64,000 nucleotides of DNA from Dactylis glomerata. Taxonomy: Eukaryota; Streptophyta; Magnoliopsida; Poales; Poaceae. Below the pieces are notes generated by a model that did not search any database, was not told where the DNA came from, and saw nothing but the letters and a program-made list of their open reading frames with translations. Shown here in pieces: positions 40,997 to 52,071 of this stretch. The stretch covers positions 2,724,230 through 2,788,229 of the forward strand of contig QXEO01001565.1 in NCBI GenBank assembly GCA_007115705.1, written 5' to 3'. Every line of letters starts with the position of its first letter. The stretch's first letter is position 1. The position numbers and the translations under genes are program-made.

Positions 40997-43900
40997 TTAA
41001 GATGAATCTTGCCCTCGAGATTCGGGTTGGCTAGCAAATAGGTGCGGGTAGTCTTCTCGGAGTTCATCTTCTCGTTCCCAAGTTGCTTCTTCTTCAGTAT
41101 GGTGACTCCACTGAACTTTGCAAAACTTGATCGTCTTGGTACGAGTAACTCGTTCTAATGTCTCCAAGATTTTGATAGGTTTCTCTTCATATGTGAGATC
41201 ACTTTCCAACTGAACCTCTTCCAATGGTATTGTGTCTCTTAGTGGGGTATCTGCCATCTCTGGATGACATTTCTTTAACTGGCTCACATGGAACACATTG
41301 TGCACTGCAGACAGAGATTCTGGCAGTTCTAGCTCATATGCCACCTCCCCTTTGCGAGCCAAAACCTTGAATGGCCCTACAAAGCAAGGTGCTAGTTTTT
41401 CTTTGACTCCAAATCTTTTCACTCCACGAAGTGGTGATACTCGAAGGTATGCTCTATCACCCACCTCGTAGGTTACTTCCCTACGCTTCGAATCTGCGTA
41501 GCTCTTTTGTCTGGACTGAGCTATCTTGAGCCTATCTCTGATCAAACGAACCTTTTCTTCGGCATCCTTTATTATGTCTGGCCCGAAAAAGCTCTGTTCA
41601 CCAACACCACTCCAAAGCAATGGAGTAGTGTACTTTCTGCCATATAGAGCTTCAAATGGTGCCATCTCAATGCTAGCTTGATGGTTGTTATTATAAGAGA
41701 ACTCTGCATATGGCAAGTTATCATCCCAACTAGACCCATAGTCTAAGGCACAAGCCCTCAACATGTCTTCTAGAATTTGATTCACCCTTTCTATTTGACC
41801 ATCAGTCTGAGGGTGGAAAGCTGTGCTGAATTCTAGTCTTGTGCCCAAGGACTCGTGAAGTTGACGCCATAAGTGAGAGGTGAATTGAGTACCTCTATCT
41901 AACACAATAGTCTTAGGCACTCCATGTGAGCACACTACTCGGCTCATGTATATCTTGGCTAACTTGGCACTAGTATATGTGGTCTTCACGGGAATAAAGT
42001 GAGCCACTTTGGTTAAACGGTCTACCACAACCCAGATGGAGTCATATCCAGACTTAGTCCTTGGTAAACCCGTGATGAAATCCATGCCAACATTATCCCA
42101 CTTCCACTCCGGTATGGGCAATGGCTGCAATAATCCTGCTGGTTTCTGATGCTCTGCCTTAACTCTGTTGCATACATCATAAAGGGCAATGTATTCGGCG
42201 ACATCCCTTTTCATATTGCTCCACCAAAATCTACCCTTCAAATCCATATACATCTTGGTGTTTCCAGGATGGATAGAATATGGTGAATCATGTGCTTCTT
42301 GCAGAATCAATTTTCTGAGTTCAGGGTCTTGCGGTACACAAACACGCTTCTCAAACCAAATAATACCTTGGTCATCTTTGTGAAATCCCTTGGCTTTCCC
42401 TTTACTCATATTACTCTTTATTTCTTCTATCTCCTTATCTAGCTTCTGAGTTTCTCTGATCTTGTCCATCAGTGTAGGTTGAACTTCAAAAGATGCTAAA
42501 AATCCTTCTAGCACAATTTCCAATCTGAGCTCTTTGAACTGTTTACACAAATCTTCAGGCAACTCTCCTGCTGTGAGTCCATTTACGTAGCTCTTACAGC
42601 TCAAGGCGTCAGATACAACATTAGCCTTTCCTGGATGGTATTGCAAGCTCATATCATAATCTTTGATGAGCTCCAACCATCTTGTTTGTCTCATGTTCAG
42701 TTCCTTCTGGGTGAATATATACTTAAGGCTCTTGTGATCAGTGAACACATCACAATGCTTTCCCATCAAATAATGTCTCCATACCTTTAGAGCATGAACA
42801 ACTGATGCTAGCTCTAAGTCATGGGTGGGGTAATTTCTTTCATGATGCTTAAGCTGGCGCGAGGCATAACTCACAACCTTTCCATTCTGCATTAGAACAC
42901 TACCAAGTCCTTGACGGGAAGCGTCGCAGTAGACTTGGAAATCCTTCTGTATATCTGGAAGACATAGAACTGGCACACTTACTAGCCGTTTCTTCAATTC
43001 TTGAAAACTAGCTTCACATGAGTCGGTCCATTCGAATTTCTTGTCTTTCTTCAATAGTTCAGTCATTGGCTTTGCTATCTTGGAGAAATTTTCAATGAAT
43101 CTCTGATAGTACCCAGCAAGGCCTAAGAAACTCCGGATGTCTCCCGCATTTTTGGGTGACTCCCATTCGGTAACGGATGCTACCTTGCTTGGATCTACCG
43201 CGACTCCTTTCGTGGAAACAATGTGACCAAGAAACCCTACTTTGTTCAACCAGAATTCACACTTGCTGAATTTCGTATATAACTTATGCTCCCTGAGCTT
43301 TTCCATGATTAAGCATAAGTGATGCTCATGTTCTTTATCATCCTTGGAGTAAATCAGAATGTCATCAATGAACACCACAACGAATTTATCCAAGTACTCC
43401 ATGAACACCTTGTTAATCATGGTCATGAAGTATGCCGGGGCATTTGTTAGCCCAAAAGACATTACGGTATACTCATATAGACCATATCTAGTGGTAAAAG
43501 CTGTCTTGGGTATGTCTTGCTCTTGGATCTTTAGCTAGAAATATCCTGATCGGAGGTCAATCTTGGAGAACACTTTTGCTCCTTTCAACTGATCAAACAG
43601 GTCGTTGATGTTGGGCAATGGGTACTTGTTCTTGATTGTCACTTCATTCAGTGAACGGTAGTCCACAACCAATCTCTTGCTAGAGTCTTTCTTCTCCATG
43701 AACAAAACAGGGGCTCCCCATGATGATGAACTCTGTTGGATGAAACCTTTGTCCAACTGTTCCTTGAGCTACTTCTTCAACTCCTTTAATTCATCTATGT
43801 CTATCTTGTATGGCCTTTTCGCTATAGGCCCTGTTCCAGGTAGTAAGTCAATGATAAATTCGACATCCCTGTCTGGTGGCATTCCTGGTTACTCTTTGGG

Positions 43901-44119
43901 AAACACATCGGGGTATTCCTTTACGACTGGTACTTCATCCAGGCTAACCCCCTTAAGAGAATTAACCTTAGATCCCTTAAGCTCAAAGGTTGACTTGAAA
44001 TGGATATGTTTCTTTTCAGGGGTTGTGAGAGTGATGATCCTTTTTGCTACATCTATGACTCCTTCAAAGGCTGTCATCCAATCCATGCCTAAGATGACAT
44101 CCAGACCATGAGACTCCAA
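40997..44119 (-). pseudogene. Chromo-1 pol: RT, RNase H, integrase, chromodomain, with three stops
   Basis: One frame with TAA near 43890, TAG near 43776 and TAG near 43536, then 821 open codons. RT shows KRLVVDYRSLNEVTIKNKYPLP, FSKIDLRSGY and VFIDDILIYS. RNase H shows VYCDASRQGLG, LELASVVHALK, FTDHKSLKYIF and NVVSDALS. The integrase zinc finger has HPGNTKMY but reads ALYDVC, so the first Cys is Tyr and the finger is broken. The core has DFITGLP, LDRGTQF and GQIERVNQILEDML (DDE present). The last ~60 residues (KPIKILE, KVQWSHH, EEATWERED, YPHLF) form the chromodomain-like tail that directs insertion to marked chromatin. Not functional as it stands. Confidence 0.92.
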
Positions 44120-44716
44120 GACTATGAGATGAGCGGGAAATTGATGTTTTCTGATTCCTAAGGTTAGGTCTCAGCACCCAAAAGCTGCTACTAGTTCCCC
44201 TCCTGGAGAACTTATTTTAATTGGTCTGTCTATAGTTCTGGTTGGTAAGTTATGTTTATCCACAAATGCTCTTGATATGAATGAATGAGATGCACCAGTA
44301 TCAAATAGAACAAGTGCTGGATTATCATTGAGTAAATACGTACCACAGACAGCGTCAGGTTCATCATAGATTTCCTCCACATTGACATGATTGACATGTC
44401 CCTTCTGAAATCGATTGGGCTTGTTCCCTTCATCCTTTTTCTGGGGGCAATCATTGGCATAATGCCCAGTCTTGTGGCACTTGTAGCATTCCACCTGACT
44501 AATATCCCTCTTCTCGGGGACATTATTATTCCTGCCATTGTTGTTGCCATTGCTATGGCCATTCGTCCTGGTGGAGTTATGATTATTGTGGTTCCTGTGG
44601 CCATTATGGTGGTGGCCGTTTCCCTTGTGGTGCTGGTGCCCATTTCCACCATTATGGTTGTGGTGGTTTCCTCCATTCTTGTGGGATCCAGAGCTTCCAT
44701 GGTCACTGTGATAGCT
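44120..44716 (-). pseudogene. Chromo-1 zinc knuckle and protease
   Basis: Same frame as gag and pol, with one TGA near 44172. A His/Asn-rich low-complexity linker leads to CYKCHKTGHYANDC (C-x2-C-x4-H-x4-C). The retropepsin follows, with the active site LVLFDTGASHSFIS (Asp-Thr-Gly) intact. The linker's tandem CAT/GGN codons give the reverse frames near 44387-44884 their long open stretches. Confidence 0.85.
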
Positions 44717-45442
44717 TCATTTGTGTGCAGGCTCTGGGTACTTGCTGACATGATGCTTCCTCTTTCTATTTTTAGACTGCTTTATCTTGCTCTTCAGAGT
44801 TATGGCTTGATCAAGCAGAGACTGAAAGGTAGGAGTGTAGGCAACAGACAGAGGGATAGACAGTTCATCATTCAGGCCCTCTAGGAACTTCTCCTTTCTC
44901 TTTGCATCGGTGTCAATGTCATCGGATGCATAGCGTGACAGGTTGGTGAACTCATCAATATACTCAGACACACTGCAAAATTTCTGTCTAAGATCACAGA
45001 ATTCTTTCTTCTTCAGTCCCATCACACCAAAAGAAATGTGTGCAGCCCGGAACCCTTCCTGGAATGAGTCCCATGTCACACCCTCAATGGGATGGGTAAT
45101 CTGATAGGTATCCCACCAGCTTGCTGCTGGCCCATCCAAAAGATGAGCTGCAAACCTGACTTTTTCTGCGTCAGTGCAACCAGTTGTCACCAAGTCTTTA
45201 TTGACAGAATAGAGCCAGTCCATGGCCTCCAGTGGTTCCATAGCACGAGAAAACTTGGCGGGTCGGAGCCTCAGAAACCTTGCAAGCATGTCCACCTGAG
45301 GGGGAGGAGGTGGTGGTGGAGGGTTGTTGTTGTTATTGTTGTTGTTGGCGTTGGCCAGAAACTGGGTCATGACCTGCATGAGCTGAGCCTAGGCTTCCAT
45401 CATTTGCTGCATCTATTCCTCAGGAGCGCGCCGAGGAGGCAT
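44717..45442 (-). pseudogene. Chromo-1 gag, three stops
   Basis: ATG at 45442 (MPPRRAPEE). TAG at 45413-45415 and 45389-45391 interrupt the start, and TGA near 44718 ends the frame. Poly-Asn and poly-Pro runs follow the start. The retrotransposon gag domain then shows EAMDWLYSVNKDL, FAAHLLDGPAASWWDTY, EFCDLRQ and SVSEYIDEFTNLSRYA. All pieces are in one frame with the protease and pol. Confidence 0.88.
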
Positions 45443-45711
45443 CTGTTGGGTTTGGAAAATAGGTGAGATTAGATTTAGATATAGTCTAAGGAATAAAGTT
45501 TTCCTACCCACATGCATAAACAATCCTCAAAAGAACACAACACAACAAACACAAGCATATAAGAACCTCAACCAAACAAGCAATAACAACTCACAAATAG
45601 TTTTAAAGGTACGCAAATGTTTAAGTCTTAAAGGGATACAATAACTAATGCCATACCACAAGTGGTCACGGGCATAACGCAAACTCAAGGATAAAGTGGT
45701 GGTGGTCTAGT

Positions 45712-46417
45712 CTACTCTTTCATGACGACTTCCACCTCTTCAACATCTAAGCCATTCTCCTTGAGTAGCCTCTTGTAGTCCTGTAGCTCTTCAGTTAGGG
45801 TGTCGACCTTCTCTTGAAGCTCCCTCTTGTCAGCGCGCAGCTTCTCGATCAAGTTGTGGTCCGCTTCAAGTTCAAAGTTGTTGCACTCTAACTTCTGCTT
45901 CAGCTCTCTAACATCTTTGTTCCTGGCTTGAATCCTCTTCTCTTGGCTCTTCCGCTGCTTCTCTTGAGTCTTGAACTTCTCCTTCATCTCCTTGATCTTC
46001 TCCTCCTGCTCCAGGTGTTGCTTGTCCTTCTCGGCAAGCTGGGCATGTAACTCATCGTTCTTAAACATCTTATTGTACCTCTCAACGTCGACATCCCTGA
46101 CAAGATACTCTAACTTGGCGAGGTGGATGTGCATGGGGTCTTGCTCGTCATCAGGTAGCATGATGGCCATGCCCTTCTCGTCATGTCGGCCGTAGAGGTG
46201 GGAGTAGTGGTTCTGGAGCTCGGAGAAGTGACGTCCGTAGAGGCGTGCTATCATCTCTTGCATGAGGAGTTGGGCGCCTATCTTCTTGTTGGTGTGGAAG
46301 GTCTTGAGCTTGATGTTTTCAGTCTTCAGCTCTGTCTCACGTCTTAGCTGCATGATGTGGATGACCAAGACACCCTTCTTGTGAAGCTTGCTCATCTCGC
46401 TCCCTCTGATGAACGGG
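45712..46417 (-). pseudogene. Chromo-1 leader ORF: coiled-coil protein, main part
   Basis: The sense-strand ORF lies between the primer site and gag. It is read from FIRGSEMSKLHKK at the NA1-b border to EVVMKE and a stop at 45712, about 235 codons. Residues from ~100 on form a long Lys/Glu/Gln-rich coiled coil (KDKQHLEQEEKIKEMKEKF and onward). Its first part (LQSRRE-like LRRETELK, LYGRHFSELQNH) is more globular. The upstream piece lies at 53780-53903 on the other side of NA1-b. I do not recognise the family. It is not gag, protease or pol, so it is an additional protein. It could aid particle assembly or regulation, but the sequence does not say. Confidence 0.65.
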
Positions 46418-48083
46418 TGATACGTCTCAAACGTATCTATAATTTTTGATGCTCCATGCTTGTTTTTACACCATTTGCCTATTGTTTTGTTACCTATTAA
46501 TGAAGTGCCACAGTGCCAGTTTCCTATTTTCTGCTGTTTTTGTGTTTCAGAAGTGATACACAGGAAATATTCTCGGAATTGGACGAAACAAGTTCCTGAA
46601 GTCATATTTTACGGGGAAGCTCCCAAACATCCAAAGACTTGACGGAGGGGGGCCACGTGGCCCCCACACACAGGGGCGGCGCGGCCACCCCCTGGCCGCA
46701 CTGGGCCCGCGTGAGGGGCCGTGGTCCCTTCTCTGACATCGCCCCTTCACCTATATATACCCCCTGACGAGAAAAACCTAAGCCCGATCAGTTTTCCAGA
46801 ATACATCGCGATCCACCGCCGCCATCGACCCGAAGATCGGGAGGGTCCAGAAGCTCTTCCCGGCACCCTGCCAGAGAGGGGAATCGCCACCGGAGGTCTT
46901 CTTCATCGCCATGCTTGCCTCCGGAGCGATGAGTGAGTAGTCTACCTTGGACTATGGGTCCATAGCAGTAGCTAGATGGTTGTCTTCTCCACCATGTGCT
47001 TCATGTTTAGATCTCATGAGCTGCCCTACATGATTGAGATCACCGTTATGTAATTCTATGATGTTGGTTTGTTGGGATCCGATGAATATTGGTGTTTATG
47101 ATTAAGTTGCTGTACTGAATTATATCTTTTATTATCTCTATGTTGTTTATGATCTTGCATGCTCTCCGTTGTTAGTAGCTATCTTGGCCGAGTAGTTGCT
47201 AGTGACTCCAAGAGGGGGTATTTATGCTCGATAGTGGGTTCATGTCTCTATTTCACCTGGGGGAGTGACAGAAACCTCTAAGGTGGTAGATGTGCTGTTG
47301 CTACTAGGGAGAAAACAACATTCATATGCTCAAGGGCATATGCTTTGTTTACATTACACACTTTGCTTAATGCAATTATCTGTTGTTCGCAACTTAATAC
47401 TTTTGGGGTGTTTGGATTGATATCCCCGAGGGTGGATTATTAGTCATAGATGCAGTTGGATGGCGGTCTATGTATTTTGTTGTAATGCCCAGAGTAAATC
47501 TCATAGTGATCTTCTTGACATATCACGTTATCTTTATTCTATCAATTGCCCAACTGTAATTTGTTTACCCAGCATGTTATTTATCTATGGAGAGACACCA
47601 CTAGTGAACTGTGGACCCCGGTCCTATTTTAATCATATTGCAATCACCTGTTTACTTTTTCCGCACTATTTACTTTACTCGCATATTACTACTGTTTTCC
47701 ACTCGATACACTCATAACCTTTGTTTCAAGCAAACCGGTGAGATTGACAACCTCATCGCAAGTTGGGGACAAAGTATTTGTTTGTGTGTGTGCAGGTTCC
47801 GCGTTGCTGCTGGCCGAAGACGAGTCAACAAGTATCGTTAACGGCGCCCTTGTTGGAGTGTTACTAAGCCAGTCCGCATCACCTTCAGTCGTCACCGTCT
47901 CTCTTCTTCAAGATCGACATTAAACCTTGGTTTCTTAACTAAGGGAAAACTAGCCGCTACACTCATCATACCTTCCTCTTGGGGTTCCCAACGGGCTGGT
48001 CATCACCACGCACAAGGACTTACTGCTCCCACGTCAACTAAACGCCACAGCTCTTTTCTGGCATCATCATCACATGAGTAGCA
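46418..48083 (+). repeat. NA1-b left (5') LTR
   Basis: Lacks 36 bp present in the right LTR near 52152-52187 (from 'cactt' to 'ctaa'). The 3' end has an extra segment (CAGCTCTTTTCTGGC...) compared with NA1-a. Confidence 0.94.
46752..46759 (+). promoter_or_regulatory. NA1-b LTR TATA box
   Basis: TATATATA, conserved in the right LTR at 52443-52450. Confidence 0.75.
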
Positions 48084-48093
48084 GCTTCTTTTC

Positions 48094-48110
48094 TGGCGCC
48101 GTTGCCGAGA
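48094..48110 (+). other. NA1-b primer binding site (tRNA-Asp)
   Basis: TGGCGCCGTTGCCGAGA, 10 bp after the LTR; one base differs from NA1-a. Confidence 0.9.
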
Positions 48111-48270
48111 AGAGAGAAGACTTCTGCGAGGGAAGTTCTTCGCACACACATTCTTTACTTTGTTATTTGTTTTGCTTTACTTTACTTTATTTTACCTGCA
48201 TTGTTTTTATCAAAACCCCAAAAAAAAATAGAATCCTTGGTAGTTGTTATTTCTTTGCTCTTAGTTTATC

Positions 48271-49136
48271 ATGTCTAGTTTAGTTGCTACTACTATGTCC
48301 CCCGCGGACATGATCTTTACCTTTAAGCAGAAAGATGAGGAAAGCTTTAAAGAAGCTTGGTCTAGAATTTATGAATGGCATGGAAAAACTGAACCTAAAA
48401 TGACTTTGAGTTTGCTTCTTAGTAGCTTTTACTTTGGACTTTCTCTTCGTTATAGATATGCTTTGGATGCTACTGCAGAAGGAGATTTCCTTCATTGTGA
48501 TGGAGATCAAGCCTTCAATATTATTAAAAAGTTGATTACAATTTATAGCATGCCAACCTATTTTGATTCCTCTCTTGTGTGCATTTTAATAGACTTAATA
48601 CTCTTGAGACTCACACTGCTAGTTTGAATTCTTGCTACAATACTTTGCGCCAGCATTTTGATTATGTGCCTATAAATTCTGAGCCTTCGAGTTGGTATCC
48701 TACAATAAAAATCACCATTAGTGGTGAAACTTTTCATGCTCGTTGTGATATTATGTCTGAATTTTGTCTCATGCCAAAGGATGTTTATGAATCTTTGAGC
48801 CTTTGGAAGCTTTCTGAGGGCGGAGAAGAAATTTTTCTTACTAATAATGCCACCATATCTCCCCTTGGAATAGCTGAAGGAGTCTTTACAAAAATCCTAG
48901 GAAGAATGATATCTACTGATTATCTTGTTATTGAATGTGTAGGAAAAGGACAAATCACACTTGGAAGATCCATTCTGAAGCTCCTTGGCGCCGTTATCGA
49001 TGTGGGAAAAGGCAATATAACATTTACTACTCCACCTTGCAATAACCATGTCTTTCCTAGAGTCAAGAGCAAAGGTAAGAAAGGGAGACGTAAGGCACGT
49101 GCTGACCCTAGCACTTCATCACTTGATATTACTTGA
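48271..49136 (+). pseudogene. NA1-b gag-protease-like ORF with frameshift and altered active site
   Basis: Two overlapping frames: 48271-48627 and 48579-49136. The first has a short gag-like domain (EESFKEAWSRIYEWHGK, LSSFYFGLSLRYRYALDA). The second is retropepsin-like: WYPTIKITISGETFHARCD, LGIAEGVFTKILGRM and TLGRSILKLLGAVIDVGKG. At the expected Asp-[ST/I]-Gly site it reads CDIMSEFCLMP, so Asp is kept but Gly and the following Ala/Ser are not. It ends in a basic tail (KGKKGRRKAR). The frames overlap by about 50 bases, which points to a single frame shift. It may once have been one protein of about 290 residues. No RT follows. Confidence 0.7.
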
Positions 49137-52071
49137 TTCGCAATTTTCTGCGCCTAGCTCAAAGGCGTTAAAGAAAAACACTCTTGGGAGATAACCCATT
49201 GTTTACTTTTCAGTACTTTTTCTTTTATTTGAGTCTTGGAAGTCATTACTACAGTAATGACCGCTCCTTATCTTGTTTATTTCGTTTTTGTGCCAAGAGA
49301 AGCCTCTAATTTGAGTGAGGTAAAGATTTGGGGTTATTGCTGTCCTGAAACTGTTTTCAGTGCTGCACCGTAAAAATTCGTGAAAATTCTCTGTTTATAT
49401 TTTGGACCTGCGATTTCTTGTGCATATGCCCCAGGTTATATCCAAACTTTTCTTAGTTGAACACTTTTTGATTTGAGCAACGGAAAATCCCTCAAAAATT
49501 CGTCCATTATCAGCTGTCCAGTTTTGACAGATTTCTGCCAATATTTGTTTTTGCCACTTTATCGCTTTCTTTTGAGTTCTTTTTCATGGAACTCTTGTGG
49601 AAGTTGCTACAGTAGTATATACTTTATATGTGGTGGTTTTGGGTTGAAACCTGAAGCTAAAAGAGGATGAATATATTTTATGCTTACACTAATGTTGCTA
49701 ATAGAATTGTGTTTAGTTTTGTATGAAGGAAGTTTTCAAGTGTAGGGATTGGAGAATGATGAGATGAGTTGAAGAATGGACAAAAGCTCAAGCTTGGGGA
49801 TGCCCATGCATCACCCCAAGAAATATCCAAGAATTACAAGCGTCAAAGCTTGGGGATGCCCCCGAGGCACCCCTTCTTCATCGGCAAAAATTAGGTCACC
49901 TTTCAAAACACTATATTTTTATTGCTTCATGCACTATGTGTTTTTCTTGGAGCGTCAGTTGTTTTAGTTTTCTTAGTTTGTTTAGTTTGTTTGTTTCCTG
50001 CAATAAAGGGTTGGACCCCAACAAATTTCTTTTGGAGAAGTTGCTTGTTTTCATTTGCCAAGAACGCTCTAGTTTTCACTCTTATTAAAAATCGAGCATT
50101 CATCTTTTTCTGCTACTGCTTTTGGTTTTCGTTTTCGCCTTGATTTGCGTTCAGATCTTGTCATATCTTTTCATCAAGGTGTATTTTTGCCTCTGATCTT
50201 TATTGGTTTTCATCAAAAGAGGTGTCTTTAAAAATTTCAAATGGTGTTGGAAAAGAGAAAAAGCTTTGTGCAAAATAGTGGTACAAGAAGGAGCTTGTGT
50301 AGACTGCGGCTTAGGCTTTTTCATGTCATGCTTGATGTCTTTTTGATAGTATGCTTAGTGGTTTTGCTGTAGCATGACTTGTCTCAAATAACTGAGATTG
50401 CTTAATGAGCCTTTGAAAAAAAAATCATGCGTTGTTTTTATTGTATGGAAGCATTATTTTGGTTTTCTCCTTGATGCTTTATTTGGGTTGACTTGGCGCA
50501 TGCTCACACATGTTAGACTCTTCCAAAGTCGCCATTAGCCTTCATGATCATTTAGTTTTTGACTTTTGATGCCATCGTATGCTTCTTTTAATGTTGCTTT
50601 GTCGCTTTGCATGATTATGGCCATTATTGCTCTCTTAGTTGGTCGCTCCCAGTCTTTTGCTAGCCCTCACCTTGTACTGAGTATGAGCTCTACTCGTGCA
50701 TCCAACTCCTAAAAGCCAAAAGTTTTCCATTGTGTCCACCATACATACCTACTAGCAATTTGCTATTCCAAGTAAATTTGACTTGCTTTTATTTTCTCTT
50801 CAAATTAAACTCTTACCAGTGTTATGCGAAATTCGGTCAGTAAAGCTCTCACGAACTGGAAGGCACACTTTACTTTTTCCTGTTCTTAAAAATTTGACAT
50901 TGTGGTCTTTTATGTTGAGTTGTTATGCTTGCAAGTTGTAAGTTGGATTCTAGCCCAACCATGCTGTCATGGGGCAAGCTTTCAACATTGCACTTCTTAT
51001 TTGAGTTGATATCGTGATCTTTTGTTTATGGATGCCCGCTGTGTGAAATGAATTGGGAATCTTGTGAGGATCATGGAGTTTTTATATGTGTTAGGGAAAC
51101 GCCGGGCCGCCAATCTAAGCCATGCATAATTAATGGTGGAAATTTGCAGCATACCCATGGTGAACATTCGACGACGCATCTCACAATAAAAAGCTAAACA
51201 ATATAGCAAATAAAAGAGATGTCGAGGTGTTCATTGTCTGCTTGTCCTGTCATTTTGGTGTGGGCTTGTTCCATGTCATCGGGCACGGAGGTACCCCATT
51301 GGCGGTTCTCAATGATATGCATATACTTACAATGACAAGAGCCTTGCTTGGGACTCTAAGTAAATTAGCATGGTTTGGGTACTCGTATTCACGGGACACG
51401 AGGTTTTCAACTTATGATTTGTCAAGCATATGCATCATAATTGTTCTCGCATTAACTTTAACCATTCAAGATGCTTATGATGGGGGCAATGAGAGCTCAA
51501 AGCCGGTAAGTACCATAATTTTTGAAGGTTATAAAACTTGCAATCACTGCTTCCCTCTGCGAAGGGCCTTTCTTTTACTTTTATGTTGAGTCACCACCTT
51601 CTTTCTTTATGCACCATTAAGAGAGCATAGTTGTCATTCTTAGTGTGATATGCATTGTCCCAAGGTTCATTGATTGACTCATATTATTGGTTTCACTTGT
51701 TCTTAAGTTATTTGTATCTAGTCGCCCTCTTAAACATTGAGGTGTTCTATGCATTTATGTTTTGCTCTCTTTGAAGGACAAGCTGAAAACCATTTGTATG
51801 TTTTTCCTTATGATTTGAACACATGTTTGACTTTCATTGTTTCATTATCATGATCTTTTGGTTGTGTTCATTTGCATGTTTACAACATGGTTGCTAAGTT
51901 CTTATTGTCATGATTATATCTTTCATGCCCATGTTTTAAGTTCTATTGATCCCAGCTCACCAATGCTTGCATATATGATCAAGATTGTGTAGGTGCATGT
52001 CACCTCAAAAATTATTCTTTTGTTATCACTTACCTACTCGAGGACGAGCAGGAGTTAAGCTTGGGGATGCT
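49137..52071 (+). other. NA1-b internal non-coding region with module B
   Basis: About 2.9 kb, near-identical to 37330-40239 of NA2-a in layout. PPT-like motifs are at 49790-49803 and 49846-49859; the true tract is at 52057-52070. Module B is at about 50700-51550. No gene. Confidence 0.85.

Noticed and set aside
44387..44884. 165-residue plus-strand frame rich in Val, Ile and Met resembling a membrane protein
   Set aside because: It is the reverse complement of the His/Asn-rich linker and zinc knuckle of Chromo-1 gag.
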